A stretch of DNA of 64,000 nucleotides, from the NCBI RefSeq assembly GCF_039538065.1, contig NZ_BAABBR010000001.1:2611605-2675604 (forward strand), given 5' to 3'. The number at the start of each line of letters is the position of its first letter. Position 1 is the first letter of the stretch. The translations under genes and the position numbers were made by a program. This DNA comes from Sphingomonas rosea. GTDB lineage: Bacteria > Pseudomonadota > Alphaproteobacteria > Sphingomonadales > Sphingomonadaceae. This document shows positions 12,253-21,360 of the stretch, piece after piece. Under the pieces are notes generated by a model. The model did no database searches, was not told the origin of the DNA, and was given only the letters and a program-made list of their open reading frames with translations.

Positions 12253-13181
12253 GCGTCGCGCGGCGCCCCTTACCGCGGGTGCCGCGCCTGCTTCTCGTCA
12301 CCGGCATGTCGGGCGCGGGCAAGTCGACCGTGCTCGACGCGCTCGAGGACATGGGCTGGGACACGGTCGACAACCTCCCGACCAGCCTGCTCCACGATTT
12401 CGTCCATGGCGCCGACCGGCCGCGCAGCAACGCGCATGTCGCGGTCGGCATGGATGCGCGAAGCCGCGGCTTCGATCCGGCCGCCCTCCCGGCCCTGCTC
12501 CGCTCAATCCCCGGGGTCCGGCCCGAAATCCTCTATCTCGACGCCACCGGGGCCGAACTCATCCGCCGCTATGGCGAGACCAGGCGGCGCCATCCGCTCA
12601 GCCCCGACCGGCCGGCCGAGGACGGGATCGGGCGCGAGCGTGACCTCACCGCCGCGCTGCGCCTCGCCGCCGACGCGGTGCTCGACACGACCGACCTCAA
12701 GCCGGCGGACCTGCGCGATCACCTCCGCCAGCGCTACGGCGACGAGGGCGACGACCTCGTCGTCACCATCACCAGCTTCGGCTTCGCTCGCGGGATCAGC
12801 CGGACAAGCGACCTCGTCTTCGACCTGCGATTCCTTCCCAATCCCCACTGGATCGAGGAGCTTCGCCCGCTGACCGGGGCCGATGCGCCCGTCTCCGAAT
12901 ATGTCGCGGCGCAGGACGGCTGGGACGACTTCATGGACCGGACCGAGGAGATGCTCGCGATGCTGCTCCCGCGCTATTGGGAAGCAGGCAAGACCTATGT
13001 CGGGATCGGTTTCGGCTGTACCGGAGGGCGACACCGGTCGGTCGCCGCGGCGATCGCCATGGCGGAACGGTTGCGGAACCGTGGCTTTTCGCCGAATATC
13101 CGTCACCGAGACCTAGGCCTCCGCCCCAATGATTCTCTCGAGCAGGGTCAGGAGCGCAATCAAGGACCAAGAGACCAGTAG
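12249..13181 (+). CDS. rapZ: RapZ/YvcJ family P-loop nucleotide-binding protein
   Basis: The 310-residue protein has Walker A GMSGAGKST (residues 19-27), the family motif GETRRRHPL, and the C-terminal GIGFGCTGGRHRSVAAA region that in RapZ binds RNA or metabolite. In enterobacteria RapZ is an RNase E adaptor that controls GlmS through small RNAs; in alphaproteobacteria its target is less clear. The gene starts at a GTG overlapping the hprK stop by 4 bases and the next gene starts two bases after its stop. The last 20 residues are polar and unlike the usual RapZ end, a short lineage-specific tail. Confidence 0.93.
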   Translation: MSVARRPLPRVPRLLLVTGMSGAGKSTVLDALEDMGWDTVDNLPTSLLHDFVHGADRPRSNAHVAVGMDARSRGFDPAALPALLRSIPGVRPEILYLDATGAELIRRYGETRRRHPLSPDRPAEDGIGRERDLTAALRLAADAVLDTTDLKPADLRDHLRQRYGDEGDDLVVTITSFGFARGISRTSDLVFDLRFLPNPHWIEELRPLTGADAPVSEYVAAQDGWDDFMDRTEEMLAMLLPRYWEAGKTYVGIGFGCTGGRHRSVAAAIAMAERLRNRGFSPNIRHRDLGLRPNDSLEQGQERNQGPRDQ

Positions 13182-13182
13182 A

Positions 13183-13590
13183 ATGATCGGATTAGTGCTG
13201 GTGACCCACGGCCGGCTTGCGGCCGAGTTCATCGTCGCCATGGAGCATGTGGTTGGACCGCAGGAAGCCATTGCCGGCATCTGCATCGGCCCTGACGACG
13301 ACATGGAAGTGCGCCGCAAGGACATTGCGGAGGCGATTGCGCGCGTCGACGGCGGCGAGGGCGTGATCATTCTCACCGACCTGTTCGGCGGGACCCCCTC
13401 GAACCTCGCGATCAGCCTGATGAAGTCGGGCGACATCGAGGTGATCGCGGGGGTCAACCTGCCGATGCTGATCCGGCTCGAGGGCGCGCGCAAGGCGATG
13501 AACGTTCGCGCCGCGGTCGCCGCCGCGCGCGAGGCGGGACGCAAATACATCTCGGTCGCCTCCGAGATCCTCGGCGAGGCCGCGGCTTGA
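13183..13590 (+). CDS. PTS EIIA component, mannose family
   Basis: The 135-residue protein is a mannose-family EIIA domain with the phosphorylated His9 in LVLVTHGRLA and LTDLFGGTPSN further on. There is no EIIB or EIIC nearby, so it is part of the regulatory, non-transporting PTS of proteobacteria: phosphate passes from HPr to this protein, which then signals to other proteins. In alphaproteobacteria it is often called EIIA-Man or ManX. The ATG at 13183 gives the standard family start (MIGLVLVTHG); the in-frame extension upstream overlaps rapZ. The HPr gene overlaps its stop by 4 bases. Confidence 0.93.
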   Translation: MIGLVLVTHGRLAAEFIVAMEHVVGPQEAIAGICIGPDDDMEVRRKDIAEAIARVDGGEGVIILTDLFGGTPSNLAISLMKSGDIEVIAGVNLPMLIRLEGARKAMNVRAAVAAAREAGRKYISVASEILGEAAA

Positions 13591-13859
13591 GCGCGGTCAG
13601 CCGGTCCGTCCGGATCGAGAACAAGCGCGGGCTCCACGCCCGGGCGAGCGCCAAGTTCGTCACCATGGCAAGCGGCCTCGCCTGCCCGGTCGAGGTCGCC
13701 AAGGACGGCAACAAGGTCTGCGGCACCTCGATCATGGGGCTGATGATGCTCGGCGCCGCGCGCGGCGACACGATCGAGATCAGCGCCGCGGGCGACGGCG
13801 CGGACGAAGCCGTGGCGAAGCTCAGCCAGCTGGTCGAGGACAAGTTCGGGGAGGAATAG
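13587..13859 (+). CDS. HPr phosphocarrier protein (PTS)
   Basis: The 90-residue HPr has His17 in KRGLHARASAKF (the site phosphorylated by EI) and Ser48 in CGTSIMGLMML (the site handled by HprK). It carries phosphate from EI to the EIIA gene product just upstream. The start is a TTG that overlaps the EIIA stop (TTGA); no ATG or GTG lies before the conserved HPr sequence, so TTG is the only sensible choice. EI (ptsP) is not in the window. This is the last gene of the chvI operon. Confidence 0.94.
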   Translation: MSAVSRSVRIENKRGLHARASAKFVTMASGLACPVEVAKDGNKVCGTSIMGLMMLGAARGDTIEISAAGDGADEAVAKLSQLVEDKFGEE

Positions 13860-13892
13860 CCCTCTCCCGCCGCTTGCTGCTAGGGGGCGCCC

Positions 13893-14687
13893 ATGCCCCG
13901 CCACATCACCTCCTTTTCGAACGACACGGTCAAGTTCCTCCGCTCGCTGCGTGACAAGAAGGCGCGGCGGCAGGCCGGGCTGTTCCTGGCCGAGGGCCTG
14001 CGGATCATGGCCGAAGCGCGCGATGCCGGGATCCTGCCCGCGGTCGTCGCCTGCGCGGAGGGCGAGCTTCACCCGCTCGCCGCCGAGATCGTCGAACAGG
14101 CCGAGGCCGCGGGCGCGGAGGCGATCAGCGTTCCCGACGAGATCCTCGCCAAAATGAGCGGCAAGGACAACCCGCCGCTCCTGCTCGGCGCCTATCGCCA
14201 GCCGCGGCTCGGGCTCGCCGACCTCGACCGATCGGCGTCCGACCTGTGGATCGTGGCGGAGAAGCTGCGCGATCCCGGCAACATCGGCACCATCCTGCGC
14301 ACCGGCGACGCGGTCGGCGCGGGCGGGCTGATCCTCGTCGACGATAGCGCCGACCCGTTCAGCGTCGAGGCAGTGCGGGCGAGCATGGGCGCGATCTTCA
14401 CCCAGAAGATCGTGCATGTGCCGTGGACCGAATTCCTCGCCTGGCTGCGCGCGGGGCCGGGACAGCTGGTCGGAACCAGCCTCCAGACCGACCACGACTA
14501 TCTCGCGCCGACCTACGACAAGCCCTGCTTCCTGATGGTCGGGAACGAGCAGGCGGGCCTGCCCGAGGATTACGAGGCCGAGTGCGACCTCCTCGTGAAG
14601 ATCCCGATGCATGGCCGCGCCGACAGCCTCAACGCCGCGGTCGCGACCGCGATCATGGCCTTCCAGATCCGCGCGAGCTGGCGCTAG
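13893..14687 (+). CDS. SpoU/TrmH-family RNA 2'-O-methyltransferase
   Basis: The 264-residue protein has an N-terminal RNA-substrate-binding domain (VKFLRSLRDKKARRQAGLFLAEG) and a C-terminal SPOUT knotted methyltransferase domain with the three family motifs: DPGNIGTILRT, MVGNEQAGLP and IPMHGRADSLNAAVATAI. It uses S-adenosylmethionine to methylate a ribose 2'-OH in rRNA or tRNA. The N-terminal domain is like the RlmB/TsnR rRNA methyltransferase group rather than minimal TrmL. The target nucleotide cannot be told from sequence. It starts 33 bases after the HPr gene and may be read through from that operon. Confidence 0.9.
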   Translation: MPRHITSFSNDTVKFLRSLRDKKARRQAGLFLAEGLRIMAEARDAGILPAVVACAEGELHPLAAEIVEQAEAAGAEAISVPDEILAKMSGKDNPPLLLGAYRQPRLGLADLDRSASDLWIVAEKLRDPGNIGTILRTGDAVGAGGLILVDDSADPFSVEAVRASMGAIFTQKIVHVPWTEFLAWLRAGPGQLVGTSLQTDHDYLAPTYDKPCFLMVGNEQAGLPEDYEAECDLLVKIPMHGRADSLNAAVATAIMAFQIRASWR

Positions 14688-14725
14688 ATTTTCCGCGTTC
14701 AGGTGAAGGGCGCTAGTCTGCGCCC

Positions 14726-15427
14726 ATGAAACGATTCGCTCTCCTCGCCGTCGCCGCCGTCTCCCTCTCCGCCTGCGAGACGATGATGCCCCCTGCCGCC
14801 CCGCCTCCGATGGGCGGTGAAATGGCCGCGACCTATCGCGCGAGCGGGACCGAGCCCTTCTGGGGGCTGACGCTCGACGGGCGGCAGATGGTGTTCACAG
14901 ATGTCGACGGCCAGCGCGTCGCGGAAGCCCAGCCGCGCGCGATCCACGGTTTTGCGGGCGACATCTATCAGGGTCGCCGGATCAACCTCAACATCATCCA
15001 CGGCCAGCGCTGCAGCGACGGGATGAGCGACCGGACCTATCCCGACAAGGTGCAGGTGTCGGTCGACGGCCGACGCTACGAGGGCTGCGGCGGAGGCGTG
15101 GAAATGGGTGCGGTCGGATCGGTCGAAGGCGACTGGAACGTGCTCGCGGTCGGCAAGCAGCTCGTCTCGGGCGACACTTACAAGCTGTCGCTCGCCGGCG
15201 GTCGGCTGAGCGGGCAATTCGGCTGCAACCGGATGAGCGGCCCCTACCGGATCGAGCGCCAGACGCTCGTCGCGGGCCCGGTGGTTGCGACCCGGATGGC
15301 CTGCGCCGACATGCGCGCCGAGACGGAAGCCGGCCGGATCCTGATGCAGCCGATGCGCATGGCCTGGACGGAGCGTGGCGACCTCATCCTGTCGAACGAG
15401 GCCGGCGAAATCCGCCTGTCGCGATAA
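14726..15427 (+). CDS. COG3650-META domain lipoprotein
   Basis: The 233-residue protein has a lipoprotein leader with LSAC (Cys17). The first half (about 35-125) carries YRASGTEPFWGLTLDG, the signature of COG3650 'uncharacterised membrane protein' domains, with conserved CSDGMSDRTYP. The second half (about 130-233) is a META/HslJ domain (GDWNVLAVGKQ, GQFGCNRMSGPY, ATRMACAD). META domains occur in heat-inducible and motility-related outer-membrane lipoproteins such as HslJ. The fusion of these two small envelope domains is seen in other proteobacteria, but no biochemical role is known. Four Cys after the lipid Cys could form disulphides. Confidence 0.85.
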   Translation: MKRFALLAVAAVSLSACETMMPPAAPPPMGGEMAATYRASGTEPFWGLTLDGRQMVFTDVDGQRVAEAQPRAIHGFAGDIYQGRRINLNIIHGQRCSDGMSDRTYPDKVQVSVDGRRYEGCGGGVEMGAVGSVEGDWNVLAVGKQLVSGDTYKLSLAGGRLSGQFGCNRMSGPYRIERQTLVAGPVVATRMACADMRAETEAGRILMQPMRMAWTERGDLILSNEAGEIRLSR

Positions 15428-15429
15428 GC

Positions 15430-17010
15430 TTATTGGGCGGCGGCGACGTCCTCGTTCGCCGCCGGCGCGGCGAGCTTGGTCAGCGGACGCGGCGCGGTCT
15501 CGATCATCGGCGGTGAGGCGACCTCCTTGCTGCTACCCGCACCGAGCGTCTCGAAGCGCTTGGCCTGCGTGAAGACCTGCGTTTCGAGGCTTCCGACCAT
15601 CTTGTTGTAGGCGTCGTTGGCGGTCGCGAGGTTGCGGCCCATGCGGACCACATGCTCGGCCATGGTCGCGATGCGCGAGTGAAGTTCCTTTCCGAGCGCG
15701 GCGATCACCTCGGCCTGCTCGGTGATCTTCTCCTGACGCCAGACACTGGCGACGGTGCGCGCGATCGCGACGAGGTTGGTCGGGGTGGCGAGCAGCACGC
15801 GCCGCTCGAACGCCCAGTCCCACAATTGCGGGTCCTGCTCGAGCGCGGCGGTGAGGAAATGCTCGCCCGGAATATACATGATGACATAGTCGGCCGCCTC
15901 GCCGAACTGCGCCCAATAGTCCTTCGAGCCCAGGGCCTGCGCATGGTTGCGCATCGAGGCGACGTGGAGCTTGAAGCAGGCCTGCTTGCGCTCCTCGTCG
16001 ACCTCGTCGCAGGCGTCGAGGAAGGCGTTCAGCGAGCATTTCGCGTCGATCACCAGCTTGCGGTTGCTGGGGAGGTTGACCACGACGTCGGGGCGGAGGC
16101 GCCCGTCGGCGGTCTCGAGGCTGACTTCCATCTCGAAGTCGATGCCTTCGGTGAGGCCGGCCTGGACCAGCACGTTGCGCAGGCTCTGCTCGCCCCACCG
16201 GCCGCGCGCCTTGGGGCTTGATCGCAGCGCGTTGACGAGATTGCGGGTCTCGTCGCGGACCTGCCCATTGTCCTTGCGCAATTCGCCGAGCACGCCGCGC
16301 AATTCGCCATAGCTGTCCTTGCGCTCGGCCTCGACGCGCTGGAGGCCCTCCTCGTAGCGCTTGAGCGTGTCGGAGACCGGCTGAAGCAGGGTCTGGAGCT
16401 TGGCCTGGCTTTCGAGGTCGGCCTTGCTCAGCCGCTCGTCGGCCTTGGCGAGGAAGTCGGTCTGCGCTTTCTCGAGCAGCTTGTCGCCGACCTCGCGGAA
16501 CTGGACCACCAGCTCGTCGCGCGACTTGCGCAGGTCGGAGAGGCGCTCCTCGAAGCTCTTCACTTCGGTCTCGAGCCCGGCCTTGAGGCGCAGCGCCTCG
16601 TCGCGCTCGGCGGTGCGCTGCTCGAGCAGGCGCTCCACCTCGGCGAGACGCTGGAGTCGCTCGGCGGCACTGGCGATGTCGCCGCGAAGATTCCCCGCAT
16701 CGTCCTGAAGGGCGCGGTGCCGCTCCTCGAGCTCGGCATAGCGCTGGGAGACGACTCGGGAGGCGGCCAGTTCGCCCGCCAGCGAATCGCGCTCCTCGGT
16801 CACCGACTTGAGCGATTCCTCGGTCTGGACGGCGCGGCGAAGCTGTTCGGCCGCCACCGCCTGGTCACGGCCGAGCGTTGCCACCTGTTCGCGCAATTGC
16901 GCGGCTTCGGCGGCGTGGGCGGCGCCGGGCCGGCTGCCGAGGAACCAGCCGAGCAGCACGCCCGCCACGGCGATGATCCCGACCAGCACTGCCACCATCC
17001 ACGCGTCCAC
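15430..17010 (-). CDS. rmuC: RmuC family DNA recombination protein
   Basis: The 526-residue protein starts with one transmembrane segment (about residues 6-24), followed by a long coiled coil rich in Glu, Arg and Ala (about 35-240) and the conserved RmuC nuclease-like domain (GRWGEQSLRNVLVQAGL, RPDVVVNLPSNRKLVIDAKCSLNAF, DYVIMYIPGEHF). RmuC limits inversions at short inverted repeats in E. coli and is suspected to be a PD-(D/E)XK nuclease; the LVIDAK motif fits that. The C-terminal tail is Ala/Pro-rich. It is separated by two bases from the convergent META lipoprotein stop. Confidence 0.93.
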   Translation of the reverse strand: MDAWMVAVLVGIIAVAGVLLGWFLGSRPGAAHAAEAAQLREQVATLGRDQAVAAEQLRRAVQTEESLKSVTEERDSLAGELAASRVVSQRYAELEERHRALQDDAGNLRGDIASAAERLQRLAEVERLLEQRTAERDEALRLKAGLETEVKSFEERLSDLRKSRDELVVQFREVGDKLLEKAQTDFLAKADERLSKADLESQAKLQTLLQPVSDTLKRYEEGLQRVEAERKDSYGELRGVLGELRKDNGQVRDETRNLVNALRSSPKARGRWGEQSLRNVLVQAGLTEGIDFEMEVSLETADGRLRPDVVVNLPSNRKLVIDAKCSLNAFLDACDEVDEERKQACFKLHVASMRNHAQALGSKDYWAQFGEAADYVIMYIPGEHFLTAALEQDPQLWDWAFERRVLLATPTNLVAIARTVASVWRQEKITEQAEVIAALGKELHSRIATMAEHVVRMGRNLATANDAYNKMVGSLETQVFTQAKRFETLGAGSSKEVASPPMIETAPRPLTKLAAPAANEDVAAAQ

Positions 17011-17112
17011 AACCGCCCCCGACCTTAAACAGAACAGAGCAAGAACTAGCCTGTTCGGGCGTCCGACACAACGACTTGGCCGCCCGCTCCTTCCCCGCTA
17101 GGGCGCGCGGCC

Positions 17113-17817
17113 ATGAGCATGTTGCAGGATCGCCTCGCCCTCGTCACCGGAGCCAGCCGCGGGATCGGCGCCGCCATCGCCGAAGCGCTGGCCAGGGAAG
17201 GTGCGCACGTCATCCTCGTCGCGCGCTCGGCCGCGGGGCTGGAGCAGGTCGAGGAACGGATCCACGCGGCGGGCGGATCGGCCACCATCGCCCCACTCGA
17301 CCTCGGCAAGGCGGAGGACATCGGCAAGCTGGCGACCGCGATTTCGGGGCGCTGGCAGAAGCTCGACCTGCTCGTGCTCAACGCCGCGATGCTCGGCACG
17401 CTGACCCCGGTCGAGCATATCGACGTCAAGGAATACACCCGCCTGATCAACCTGAACCTGCTCGCCAACCAGGCGCTGGTCGCGGCCTTCGACCCGATGC
17501 TCAAGGCGGCGGACAAGGCCGAGCTGGTTGCGTTGACCAGCAGCGTCGGCGCCTCGCCGCGCGCCTTCTGGGGCGCCTATGGGTCGAGCAAGGCGGCGCT
17601 CGAGACCCTGCTCGCCGCTTATGCCGACGAGACGGCCTATACGGGCAAGCTGCGGGTCACGATCCTCGACCCCGGCGCGACCCGCACGCGGATGCGCGCG
17701 CTCGCCTTCCCGGGCGAAGACGAAGCGACGGTGAAGCCGCCCGAGGTGGTCGCGGAGCGGCTGGTCCACCTTCTCGGCGAAGAGCGCGAGAGCGGCGCGA
17801 AGGTCCGCGTCGACTAA
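17113..17817 (+). CDS. Short-chain dehydrogenase/reductase
   Basis: The 234-residue protein is a classical SDR with the cofactor motif TGASRGIGAA (residues 14-23), NAAM in place of NNAG, and the active-site Ser/Tyr/Lys (SSVGAS and YGSSKAA). The Arg residues after the glycine motif suggest NADP preference. It resembles the YciK-like group. The substrate is unknown. Its stop overlaps the convergent serine hydrolase stop by 4 bases. Confidence 0.88.
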   Translation: MSMLQDRLALVTGASRGIGAAIAEALAREGAHVILVARSAAGLEQVEERIHAAGGSATIAPLDLGKAEDIGKLATAISGRWQKLDLLVLNAAMLGTLTPVEHIDVKEYTRLINLNLLANQALVAAFDPMLKAADKAELVALTSSVGASPRAFWGAYGSSKAALETLLAAYADETAYTGKLRVTILDPGATRTRMRALAFPGEDEATVKPPEVVAERLVHLLGEERESGAKVRVD

Positions 17818-18962
17818 CGCCGCGCGGCAGCGGCGATCTGGTCGAAGAAGGCCGCGCGCTGTGACCCGAGCTTGTCGCTGAGCGCGCTCGGCCAGGCGCT
17901 CAGCGCGACGATCACCAGCCGGTCCTTGGGGCGAACCCAGATCGACTGGCCGAAGATGCCGCTCGCGCGATAGCCATTGGGTTCGATCCACCAGAAATAG
18001 CCGTAGCCGCTGCCCGGCCGCTCGAAGCGCTGGTGGATGGCGGTTGCGTCGCGGACCCAGCCGGGCGCGAGCAGGCCGTGACCGTCCTCGAGCATCAGCT
18101 GGCCGAGTCGGCCATAATCCTTGAGGCGCATCGCAATGCAGCAGCCGGCGATGGGCGCGCCATGCGCGTCGACCTGCCAGGCGGCGTCGGCCTCCATGCC
18201 GAAGCGCTGCCAGATGCGGCGGCTGGCGTAGCGGTTGATCGGCTCGCCCACCGCGCGGGCGAGGACCGTCCCGGCGAGGTTGGTCTCGCCCGTGTTGTAG
18301 TGGAAGGTCGAACCCGGCGCGGCGGCGCGCGGCAGGCGCTTCATGTAATCGGCGATCACGTCCTCGCCCAGCGGGGTGCGGAGCGAGAACATGCGGGCGA
18401 CGTCGCTCTTGGGGTCGGTGTAGTCTTCATTCCATTTCGCGCCCGAGGACATGGTGAGGAGCTGCTGAACCGTCACGCCGTCATAGGCGCTGCCCTTGAG
18501 CTCGGGGACGAAGCGGGTGACGGGATCAGTGAGCGCGAGCTTGCCGTCGGCGATCGCCGCTCCGAAAAGGGTCGAGGTAAGCGACTTTGCCACCGAGAAG
18601 CTGGTCCAGCGGCCGGTCGGGCCGAAGCCCCGCGCATAGCGTTCGAGCCGGACCTTGCCGTCCTGCAGGACGAGGAGCCCGGCGGCGTTGGTGGTGGCCA
18701 TGAAGCGGGTGACGTCGGCGGCGGGCAGCGGAAGCGGCTTGCCCTTGGGAAGGAGGCGGACCTTGCTTCCGGCCTCGACCGTGGCGGTCGGGAAAACCTG
18801 CTCCATCGCGCGGAAATTGCGGTCGCGCTGGGCCTGGTTCCAGAACAACACCTCGGCGCCGGCGGCGCGCAGGCGCTCGGCGGTGGCGGGATCGACCGGG
18901 GTCTGGGCGGGAGCGGGCGCGGCGACGAGGAGCGCGGCGGCGGCGAGAAGCGTGAAGGGCAT
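17814..18962 (-). CDS. Exported serine hydrolase, class C beta-lactamase fold (NylB/EstB-like)
   Basis: The 382-residue protein has a signal peptide (MPFTLLAAAALL ... APAQ) and a beta-lactamase/penicillin-binding fold. The nucleophile motif is SVAKSLTS (SxxK) and the general base motif is YNTGETN, with the Tyr as in NylB and EstB; FWWIEPNGYRASGIFGQ forms the third element. It lacks the KTG box typical of true class C beta-lactamases, so an esterase or amide hydrolase activity is more likely than antibiotic resistance. It converges with the SDR. Confidence 0.85.
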   Translation of the reverse strand: MPFTLLAAAALLVAAPAPAQTPVDPATAERLRAAGAEVLFWNQAQRDRNFRAMEQVFPTATVEAGSKVRLLPKGKPLPLPAADVTRFMATTNAAGLLVLQDGKVRLERYARGFGPTGRWTSFSVAKSLTSTLFGAAIADGKLALTDPVTRFVPELKGSAYDGVTVQQLLTMSSGAKWNEDYTDPKSDVARMFSLRTPLGEDVIADYMKRLPRAAAPGSTFHYNTGETNLAGTVLARAVGEPINRYASRRIWQRFGMEADAAWQVDAHGAPIAGCCIAMRLKDYGRLGQLMLEDGHGLLAPGWVRDATAIHQRFERPGSGYGYFWWIEPNGYRASGIFGQSIWVRPKDRLVIVALSAWPSALSDKLGSQRAAFFDQIAAAARR

Positions 18963-19005
18963 TCCCTACCCTAGCCGCCTGGCCTCCCGACCGTCGAGGG
19001 TGTGA

Positions 19006-20364
19006 TCAGGCGGCGGTCGAGCGCTCCTTGAACGCCTGCAGCGCCCGCTCGCGCGCCTCCTTATGGCCGATCAGCGGCTGCGCATAGCCCTTGGGCGCGA
19101 CGCCGCGGCCCCAGGGATCGTGGATGTCGGCGTCGGACAGATGCGCGAGCTCCGGCACCCACTGGCGGATGTAGTCGGCGGCATCGAATTTCTCGCTCTG
19201 CGCCAGCGGGGCCATGATCCGGTAGAAGGGCTGGCTGTCGAATCCGGTGCCCGCGATCCACTGCCAGTTCTGGCTGTTGTTGGCGTAATCGGCATCGACC
19301 AGGCAGTCCCAGAACCATTGCGCCCCGCGCCACCAGTCGATCAGCAGGTGCTTGACAAGGAAGCTCGAGGTCACGAGCCGCGCGCGGTTGTGCATCCAGC
19401 CGCTCTGCCACAGCTGGCGCATCCCCGCGTCGACCAGCGGATAGCCGGTCTGCCCCTTCGTCCAGGCGATGAAGTCGGCGTCGGCGGCCTTGCCGTGGCG
19501 GGTCTTCAGCCCAAGCGGTCGCTGCGACTTGGAACCGATATCGGGATCGGCGAGCGTCATCGAGCGGCTGAAGTCGCGCCAGGCGAGCTCGCGGTGGAAT
19601 TTGTCGCCGCCCTTGCGGCCGAGCGCGTGCCACACCTGGCGCGGGGTGACTTCGCCGTGGTGGAGATGCGGCGACAGGCGGCTGGTGGCGTCGATCGCGG
19701 GAAGGTCGCGCTTGGCGCCATAGTCGCCCGCGTGGACGACGAAGCGGTCGAGTTGCTTGTGCGCCCCCTTCGTCCCGGGCTGCCAGTCGGAAAAGCCCCC
19801 CGACCAGTCGGGCTTGCTCGGGAGCAGGTCCCAGTCGGCCAGCCTGTCGCTCTTCGGCAGCTTGGCGGGCTTCTCGAGCTTCGGTGCGGGAAGCGGCGCG
19901 GCGGGCGGGAAATGCGGGTGAAGCGCGCGGTAAAAGGGGCCGTAAATCTTGAACGGCTTGCCGCTGCCCGAGCGGATGTCGTCGGGTTCGTGAAGGACGT
20001 CGCCCTCGTGGAGAATGGCGAAATCACCCTTTTCGCATTCCGCTTCGCGCCACCATGGCTCGTAGTGGCGGTTCGCATGGATGCCGCCGGCGCCCATCTC
20101 CTTGGCGACCTCGGGGACGACGCGCGAGGCGCGGCCACGGCGAAGGATCAGGACCGAGCCCAGGGCTTCCAGCTCGGCGGATAGCGCGGCGAGGCTGTGG
20201 TGGAGCCACCAGCGCGAGGCGCCGCCGAGCTTCCACTCGCCAGGGGTTTCGTCATCGAGGACGTAGAGGCCGACGACGGGCCCACAGGCTGCGGCGGCGG
20301 TGAGCGCGGGGTGGTCAGCGGTGCGGAGGTCTTGGCGGAACCAGACGAGTTGCGGGGAAGCCAT
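19006..20364 (-). CDS. phrB: Deoxyribodipyrimidine photolyase (class I CPD type)
   Basis: The 452-residue flavoprotein repairs UV-induced cyclobutane pyrimidine dimers with blue light. The N-terminal antenna domain begins QLVWFRQDLRTADHPAL; the C-terminal FAD domain shows TGYPLVDAGMRQL, GWMHNRARLVTSSFL, DADYANNSQNWQW and the flavin-binding Asn in that block. Length is normal for class I enzymes. It is last in the leftward run from korA, 42 bases after the DUF457 gene, so it may be cotranscribed. A LOV photoreceptor is encoded about 15 kb away, but no direct link is visible. Confidence 0.94.
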   Translation of the reverse strand: MASPQLVWFRQDLRTADHPALTAAAACGPVVGLYVLDDETPGEWKLGGASRWWLHHSLAALSAELEALGSVLILRRGRASRVVPEVAKEMGAGGIHANRHYEPWWREAECEKGDFAILHEGDVLHEPDDIRSGSGKPFKIYGPFYRALHPHFPPAAPLPAPKLEKPAKLPKSDRLADWDLLPSKPDWSGGFSDWQPGTKGAHKQLDRFVVHAGDYGAKRDLPAIDATSRLSPHLHHGEVTPRQVWHALGRKGGDKFHRELAWRDFSRSMTLADPDIGSKSQRPLGLKTRHGKAADADFIAWTKGQTGYPLVDAGMRQLWQSGWMHNRARLVTSSFLVKHLLIDWWRGAQWFWDCLVDADYANNSQNWQWIAGTGFDSQPFYRIMAPLAQSEKFDAADYIRQWVPELAHLSDADIHDPWGRGVAPKGYAQPLIGHKEARERALQAFKERSTAA

Positions 20365-20406
20365 GCCCGCTTGAACGCGGGACGGGGCCCGAGGTCACTA
20401 TGCCCT

Positions 20407-21360
20407 TCAGGGGGTATCGAGCGGGACCATGAAGCTCGTCGGCGCGCGCGAGCGAATGGCGGCGGGGACGCGGTCGTCCTCGAACGCGCGATAGTAACGC
20501 TGGTCGGTGAGGAAGAGTCCGTTCGGGCGGCGCACGACGATCGGCATGCGCGACCAGTAGAGGAACGAGCGGACGCCTCGCCGCGCCGCTTTCGCCCCGA
20601 GGAAGACGGAATTGTCGAGGCCGAGCGGGGCGCGCGCGGGATCGAGCGCGAGGCCCGAGGGACCGAAGCGTCCCCCGCCCCATTCGGTTGCGCTGCGCCA
20701 CGCCATGGTCCGCTCCCAGAACGCGATCGGGGGCGGGCTGGCGACGACGAGGGTCGGCGTGATGCCCTGCGCGATCAAGGCGTCGCGGGTCAGGCGTTCG
20801 GCACGCATGCTCCAGACGAGGTTGCCGGCGATATAGCCGAGCATCAGCAGCCCCGCGACGATCGCCGGCCGACCGGGATGGGCCTGCCCCTTCCGCCAGC
20901 GGCGCGACGACCAGGTGACGCCCGCGACCAGCAGCACCCAGTAGACGAGGTCGATGATGAAGATCGCATTGCCCGAATACCAGCCGCGGTCGAACGGCAG
21001 GTAGAGGTTCACCGCATAGGTCGTCAGCCAGTCGAGGAACGGGTGGCTGAAGGTCGCGAGCAGCACCGCGAGGAATAGGGGCCAGGCGCGGAACGGCTCG
21101 GCCCCGGGCCTGCGCCAGAACCGGTCGAGCAGCCACAGTAGCCCGACGGTCGCGCCGGACATGAGCGGAATGAACAGCAAGGCATGCGTCGGCCCGCGGT
21201 GGAAGGCGATGTTGTCGACCGGCAGGAACAAAGGCGCGAACACGTCAATGTCGGGCGCATTGGCGCCGAGGATGCAGCCAAGGAGGCCGAACCGGCTCGA
21301 TTTCTTGAGGCCCATCTGGCCGAGCAGCGCGCCGGCCAGGCTGTGGGTGATATTGTCCAT
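20407..21360 (-). CDS. Membrane-bound metal-dependent hydrolase (YdjM/DUF457 family)
   Basis: The 317-residue protein starts MDNITHSLAGALLGQ and has several hydrophobic segments with GANAPDID, HRGPTHALLF and FSHPFLDWLTTY, the His/Asp motifs of the YdjM/DUF457 inner-membrane metal hydrolases. In E. coli YdjM is LexA-controlled and of unknown function. The C-terminal 130 residues form a soluble extension after the last membrane segment. Its start abuts the stop of the spermidine-synthase-like gene, so they are cotranscribed. A photolyase follows, an association compatible with DNA-damage response, which is inference. Confidence 0.85.
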   Translation of the reverse strand: MDNITHSLAGALLGQMGLKKSSRFGLLGCILGANAPDIDVFAPLFLPVDNIAFHRGPTHALLFIPLMSGATVGLLWLLDRFWRRPGAEPFRAWPLFLAVLLATFSHPFLDWLTTYAVNLYLPFDRGWYSGNAIFIIDLVYWVLLVAGVTWSSRRWRKGQAHPGRPAIVAGLLMLGYIAGNLVWSMRAERLTRDALIAQGITPTLVVASPPPIAFWERTMAWRSATEWGGGRFGPSGLALDPARAPLGLDNSVFLGAKAARRGVRSFLYWSRMPIVVRRPNGLFLTDQRYYRAFEDDRVPAAIRSRAPTSFMVPLDTP

